Origin: Nymphaea colorata
Lineage: Eukaryota; Streptophyta; Magnoliopsida; Nymphaeales; Nymphaeaceae
NCBI RefSeq assembly: GCF_008831285.2
Contig: NC_045143.1
Span: 5,899,503 to 5,963,502 of the forward strand
Reading direction: 5' to 3'
DNA: 64,000 bases
The position numbers and the translations under genes are program-made. This document shows positions 60,565-64,000 of the stretch, one piece after another (position 1 is the first letter of the stretch; each line of letters starts with the position of its first letter). The notes beneath the pieces were generated by a model, which was not told the origin of the DNA, ran no database searches, and saw only the letters and a program-made list of their open reading frames with translations.

Positions 60565-60750
60565 GTGGGCCGAGGTAGGGGCCGGCATGGGCCATGGCTT
60601 CCTTTCAGATTTAAAAAAAAAAAAATCAAAAGTTTACATATAAGTTTTTATGACCTATATAAAAATATGAAAAATTATATTTTGGTCTTTATTAAAATTT
60701 TAAAACTATAATTTCGTCTGGGCCTTAAAAAAATACCGCACCTCTAGAGC
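60565..60750. repeat. GGCC/AT-rich dispersed element
   Basis: Left part GGGGCCGGCATGGGCCATGG, then an AT-rich core containing TTAAAATTTTAAAACTATAA and ending at GTCTGGGCC. Same type as the one at 60240 and near 17950. Confidence 0.4.
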
Positions 60751-61093
60751 AATTAATCACGGCAAAAGTGAAATATAAGAAAGGAAATATAGCTGACACG
60801 TAGAGCATTTATGCTATGAAGGCAATCATGCATTTACACGACCGTCATCAATATTACAATGTTTGTTGAATGTTTCAAACAGTTGAAAGAAGATGGGCAT
60901 AGAAATTGAAAGTACCAATATTCGATCATGAGGACCAGGGTTTGTGCTGTTGGAGGGAGAAAAAATTCTTAGCTTTTTGTACTCAATTTTTTTGATGAAT
61001 AATTGGAGTTTCAAGTCAGCCATCAGTTTTTGGTAAATATCTTGGATCTCTACTTTCTAGAACTTAGAGATGCCTTCCCATGATACCCAAGAA

Positions 61094-61360
61094 TGTATCA
61101 CAGACCAACTCCTCTCAAGAATTATTTTTGTGGCTGAAACCAATCACTGTGTTTGTTTGCACCTAACACATAATGCATAGAAGTTGTAACGATAGTCACA
61201 AATAACGTTTTAGAGTTTTACCAGGAAATATATCATGGGCCAACTCCTCTTAAGGACTATTTCTATGGCTGAAACTAATCACTTCTTTGCCTGCACCTAA
61301 CACATAATACATGGAAGTTGTAACTATAGTCACAAACAACTTTTTAGAGTTTTAAATGAC
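61094..61360. repeat. 135-bp imperfect tandem duplication
   Basis: CCAACTCCTCT, GTGGCTGAAAC, GCACCTAACACATAAT, GAAGTTGTAAC and TAGTCACAAA occur in order in both units, starting near 61094 and 61229, with period 135. The right end of each unit contains TAGTCACAAA..A..TTTTAGAGTTTTA, which is the left end of MITE-like copy B, so the element's end was duplicated with its flank. Confidence 0.8.
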
Positions 61361-61690
61361 GAGGTTTTTTTTTGGTATAATACGAAAAAAAATAGAAAAA
61401 TATGATAAATTTTTAAAAAAATTTAAAAAAATAAATGAGAAACTAATAACATAAACATCAAAAGATAAATAGATTTACAACAAATGAAAAATAAAAAATA
61501 AAAATAGACTGTTTGACATTGAAAAAATGAAAAAAATAAAAAAAGCGAAAAAACACAAAAAAAATGTTAAAACACGTTTTTGCCGTTTCTAATGTTAAAA
61601 AAATGCTTTTTTAAAGTTTTAAACAACAATTTAATTTATCACATTTTTTCATTTAAAAAAAAAACGTTTTTTTGTGACTATTGCAACAGC
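61317..61690 (+). mobile_element. MITE-like inverted-repeat element, copy B
   Basis: Starts GTTGTAACTATAGTCACAAAC and ends TTTTTTTGTGACTATTGCAAC; the two ends are near reverse complements. The interior matches copy A at 42735-43045 in inverted orientation (for example CTAATAACATAAACATCAAA and CTGTTTGACATT). AT-rich, non-coding. Superfamily unresolved. Confidence 0.65.
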
Positions 61691-61710
61691 CTCCCATATA
61701 ACTCTTTTTG

Positions 61711-61734
61711 CTCTCCTCTCTCTCTCTCTCTCTC
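61711..61734. repeat. CT microsatellite
   Basis: CTCTCC followed by a pure CT run; just downstream of MITE-like copy B. Confidence 0.85.
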
Positions 61735-62735
61735 ATATTAATTGTTGGAATAGAATGAGGCCAAGTTTCTCTTTCTTTATTCACCAAGAATTTTAATTGC
61801 GGTTTGTCTGCATTGTACAGTTGTTGGCCAAGGAAATTTTCTGAAAATTGGATTTTCATGAATACCCAAATCTAGACAAACAGATTAATTGGCTTTGGCG
61901 AAGATGGACAAAACTTTGACCTCACGTAAAAGCCACTTCATGGATACCTGGCAAGTCATAATTACTGACGTGCAGTTCCACAGAGAGAGAGAGAGAGAGA
62001 AGATTTGTGATCTTACAATTTTTTTACCCCCTAGTGGGGAAGGAATGGCTGGAGTTTTGTGAAACTCTGAGTGAAAAAAGGAAAAAAAAAAACAAAAAGA
62101 GTTTTCAATGTCCTGTTGTTCTGATGCAGGTGATCTTGACAAAAGATGCAAAGGATCTCACTGTAAGTGGAATTCCTGACAAAATGGAGTGAGCCACTTG
62201 TGGATCCTGAATTATGTTTGTCTCCTAATCCTGCTGTGTGCTTGGCAATATTCGAGGCATGGTTAATGGGTTTTGGTCTCGACTCAATCTGTACCATATC
62301 TTTGGAAAAAATGACTCAAGTATGTATTACAGATTAGATATAAATTCTTATTACTCAATAACTCGAGTTTTTCGACTCGTTTGCAGAATCATATTCGACC
62401 ATGCTTCATTTGAAATCTCAATTGGGTTTACTATCGAGTGATTGAAGAACTCAAGCTTTGCTTCAGATCCTACTTAGCTAAAGTGATTCACGGATCTTCA
62501 ATTCATGGGCAGCATTTCAAATGACAACTATCTTCTCAGGTGAACAGTAACTCGCAAAATCCCGTTGCCCGATGCAAAACCTTTAGACCATGTTGAAGAT
62601 CTGGTTTCATCTCCCAAAACAGGCTATTTTAAAGTTCTAAACTACTTTTTTTGCGCTAAAAGCTAGTTTTTAAACATTATTCTTAGCATCATAGAGAATT
62701 GGCCTTTACCTTTTTTCTAATTTTTTCCCCCGCAG

Positions 62736-62873
62736 ATCATGCGTGAAGGATCATACTTACTGTCAATGCCAAGAAAAAAAAAGTTATCTGGGACATTCCA
62801 GTACAATGAGTTGCGGATTTTGATCAAAGCTCTCCTGAAAAGAGGGAAGCACATCTGTGAGAGGGACTTATGA
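62736..62873 (+). CDS. Exon-like ORF, unrecognised
   Basis: A strong polypyrimidine tract and acceptor (TTTTTTCCCCCGCAG, ending at 62735) is followed by 45 codons in phase 0, ending TGA at 62871-62873. The peptide is basic and protein-like: MREGSYLLSMPRKKKLSG, then NELRILIKALLKRGKHICE. A splice donor GTGAGAGG at about 62856 could end the exon early. Other exon-like pieces on the same strand are 62132-62164 (VILTKDAKDLT, with donor GTAAGT) and 63504-63550 (acidic SDSDLDSELDDLI then stop). I could not join them in one frame, so this may be a decayed or poorly resolved gene. Family unknown. Confidence 0.3.
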   Translation: MMREGSYLLSMPRKKKLSGTFQYNELRILIKALLKRGKHICERDL

Positions 62874-64000
62874 TCCAACAAGTTCACATGATAATGTAAA
62901 TGATACACCAATGATGTGCAGAGTTCGGTCCCCTTAAAAGGAGTAATCTGCTCGGTCAGTACCCACTGTACAGTCATCATGATGAGCATGTGGCTGCATC
63001 AGAATCCACGCATCCGCATTCACTGTATTTTTTTAATATTTACAAGCTTTAACTATTATTGATAACGGACAAAATTCTGCTGCCTTTCTCTCCTCAAGCC
63101 ACTTTATCCCTATTTTAAAGCACGAGTCCGTCCTCTTTTACCTTCACTCATTCCTCAGTTAAATTAACTGTCGGTGTACCTCTAGATTCTTGTCACTACT
63201 TGAAAAATTTTATCAGAACTTATCAGAACTTATGAGTCATGCCTTTTACTTTTCACGAGAACCCTTCTGACATGATGGTGATGCTGATCATGATGATGAT
63301 GATGATGATAGAACAGTTAAATGTAGTTTTCAGGATGGCGGTCATTAGTACCATGTATTGCTATACCATCTTTGTACTAACGATGTTTGTCAGATTTTTT
63401 TCGTTTAGAATATGCATGACTTAATCTTACACTTGGGGATATGAACAGATGGGACTCTCAGTAAATGTAGCAACTAACTGAGCTTGGATGTCTAATAATC
63501 TTGCAGAGTCTGATTCAGATTTAGATTCAGAGTTGGATGATCTCATATGAAACTGATATTGGGTCGATCCATCGTCATCTCCACTTAGGTCTAGATTGAG
63601 TATAAATCTGCAGGAAGTTAGATATTTTATCAGGAAGCAAATTCATTCCGTCCCCATTGGCAGTTCTGTGCGTGGATGTGTTTATGATGGGTAAGGCTTA
63701 AAGGTTACTGTGCATGAACAGGAGAAACAAATCTACGAAGAACCATCGAATTAGATTATGATTCATGTAAGAGGAACCACCTAAACATTTACTGCAGGTA
63801 CAGTTTTGGATGATGAACTCCAAGGACGACAATGGAGATTAGAATTTTTCAAAATTTAGTGTCTTCTTCCATTTAGTCCTAGCCTTTATCAGTAATAACT
63901 GAGATGGAAATGACAGAGAGCTGAAGCAGTTTCAGCTTTTACATTTAATTTTATCACCTGTTCATTGCAAAGATTAGATATATATTCGTGGGCCATCACT
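62874..64000. other. End of window, no firm gene
   Basis: Contains a GAT trinucleotide run (63291-63309) and the short acidic exon-like piece at 63504-63550 following a CTTGCAG acceptor. No domain recognised. Confidence 0.4.

Overview
This window is nuclear DNA of a flowering plant. It is AT-rich, its genes are split by introns with GT..AG borders, and its protein families are plant ones: a TRB/SMH telomere-binding Myb protein, a DUF3511 protein, RALF-like peptides and a plant-type mitochondrial dicarboxylate/tricarboxylate carrier. Intergenic DNA holds tRNA-derived SINE-like units, short inverted-repeat elements and many GA/CT microsatellites. I cannot name the species. Exon coordinates were set by hand from splice sites and reading phase; every multi-exon model closes in frame.

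Layout, left to right. 0-2.2 kb: GA microsatellite and one doubtful terminal exon. 2.2-6.9 kb (-): TRAF-type zinc-finger protein in two exons around a 3.4 kb intron. 7-13 kb: no clear gene. 13.1 kb (+): single-exon DUF3511 protein. 18.2-21.5 kb (+): eIF4A with an inferred 5' leader intron and four coding exons (413 aa). 21.5-24.2 kb: short tandem duplications between convergent genes. 24.3-29.8 kb (-): six-exon TRB/SMH telobox-binding protein (275 aa). 31.2 and 34.7 kb (+): tandem pair of small secreted RALF-like peptides, the second missing the first cysteine pair. 37.2-40.5 kb (+): intronless cytosolic leucyl-tRNA synthetase (1106 aa) with an inferred leader intron. 41.2 kb (+): 44-codon small ORF. 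42-47.6 kb: repeats, including a 44-bp minisatellite. 47.7-53.9 kb (+): six-exon mitochondrial 2-oxoglutarate/malate-type carrier (297 aa) with a hairpin element in one intron. 54-64 kb: repeat-rich, with a few exon-like pieces near 62-63.6 kb that I cannot assign.

Most genes are unrelated housekeeping or regulatory genes: translation (eIF4A, LeuRS), chromatin/telomere (TRB) and mitochondrial metabolite exchange (carrier). They form no operon-like unit. The RALF-like pair is the only local gene family and the most interesting locus: a recent tandem duplication whose promoter, signal peptide and C-terminal receptor-binding-like motif are kept while the middle of one copy has been lost.
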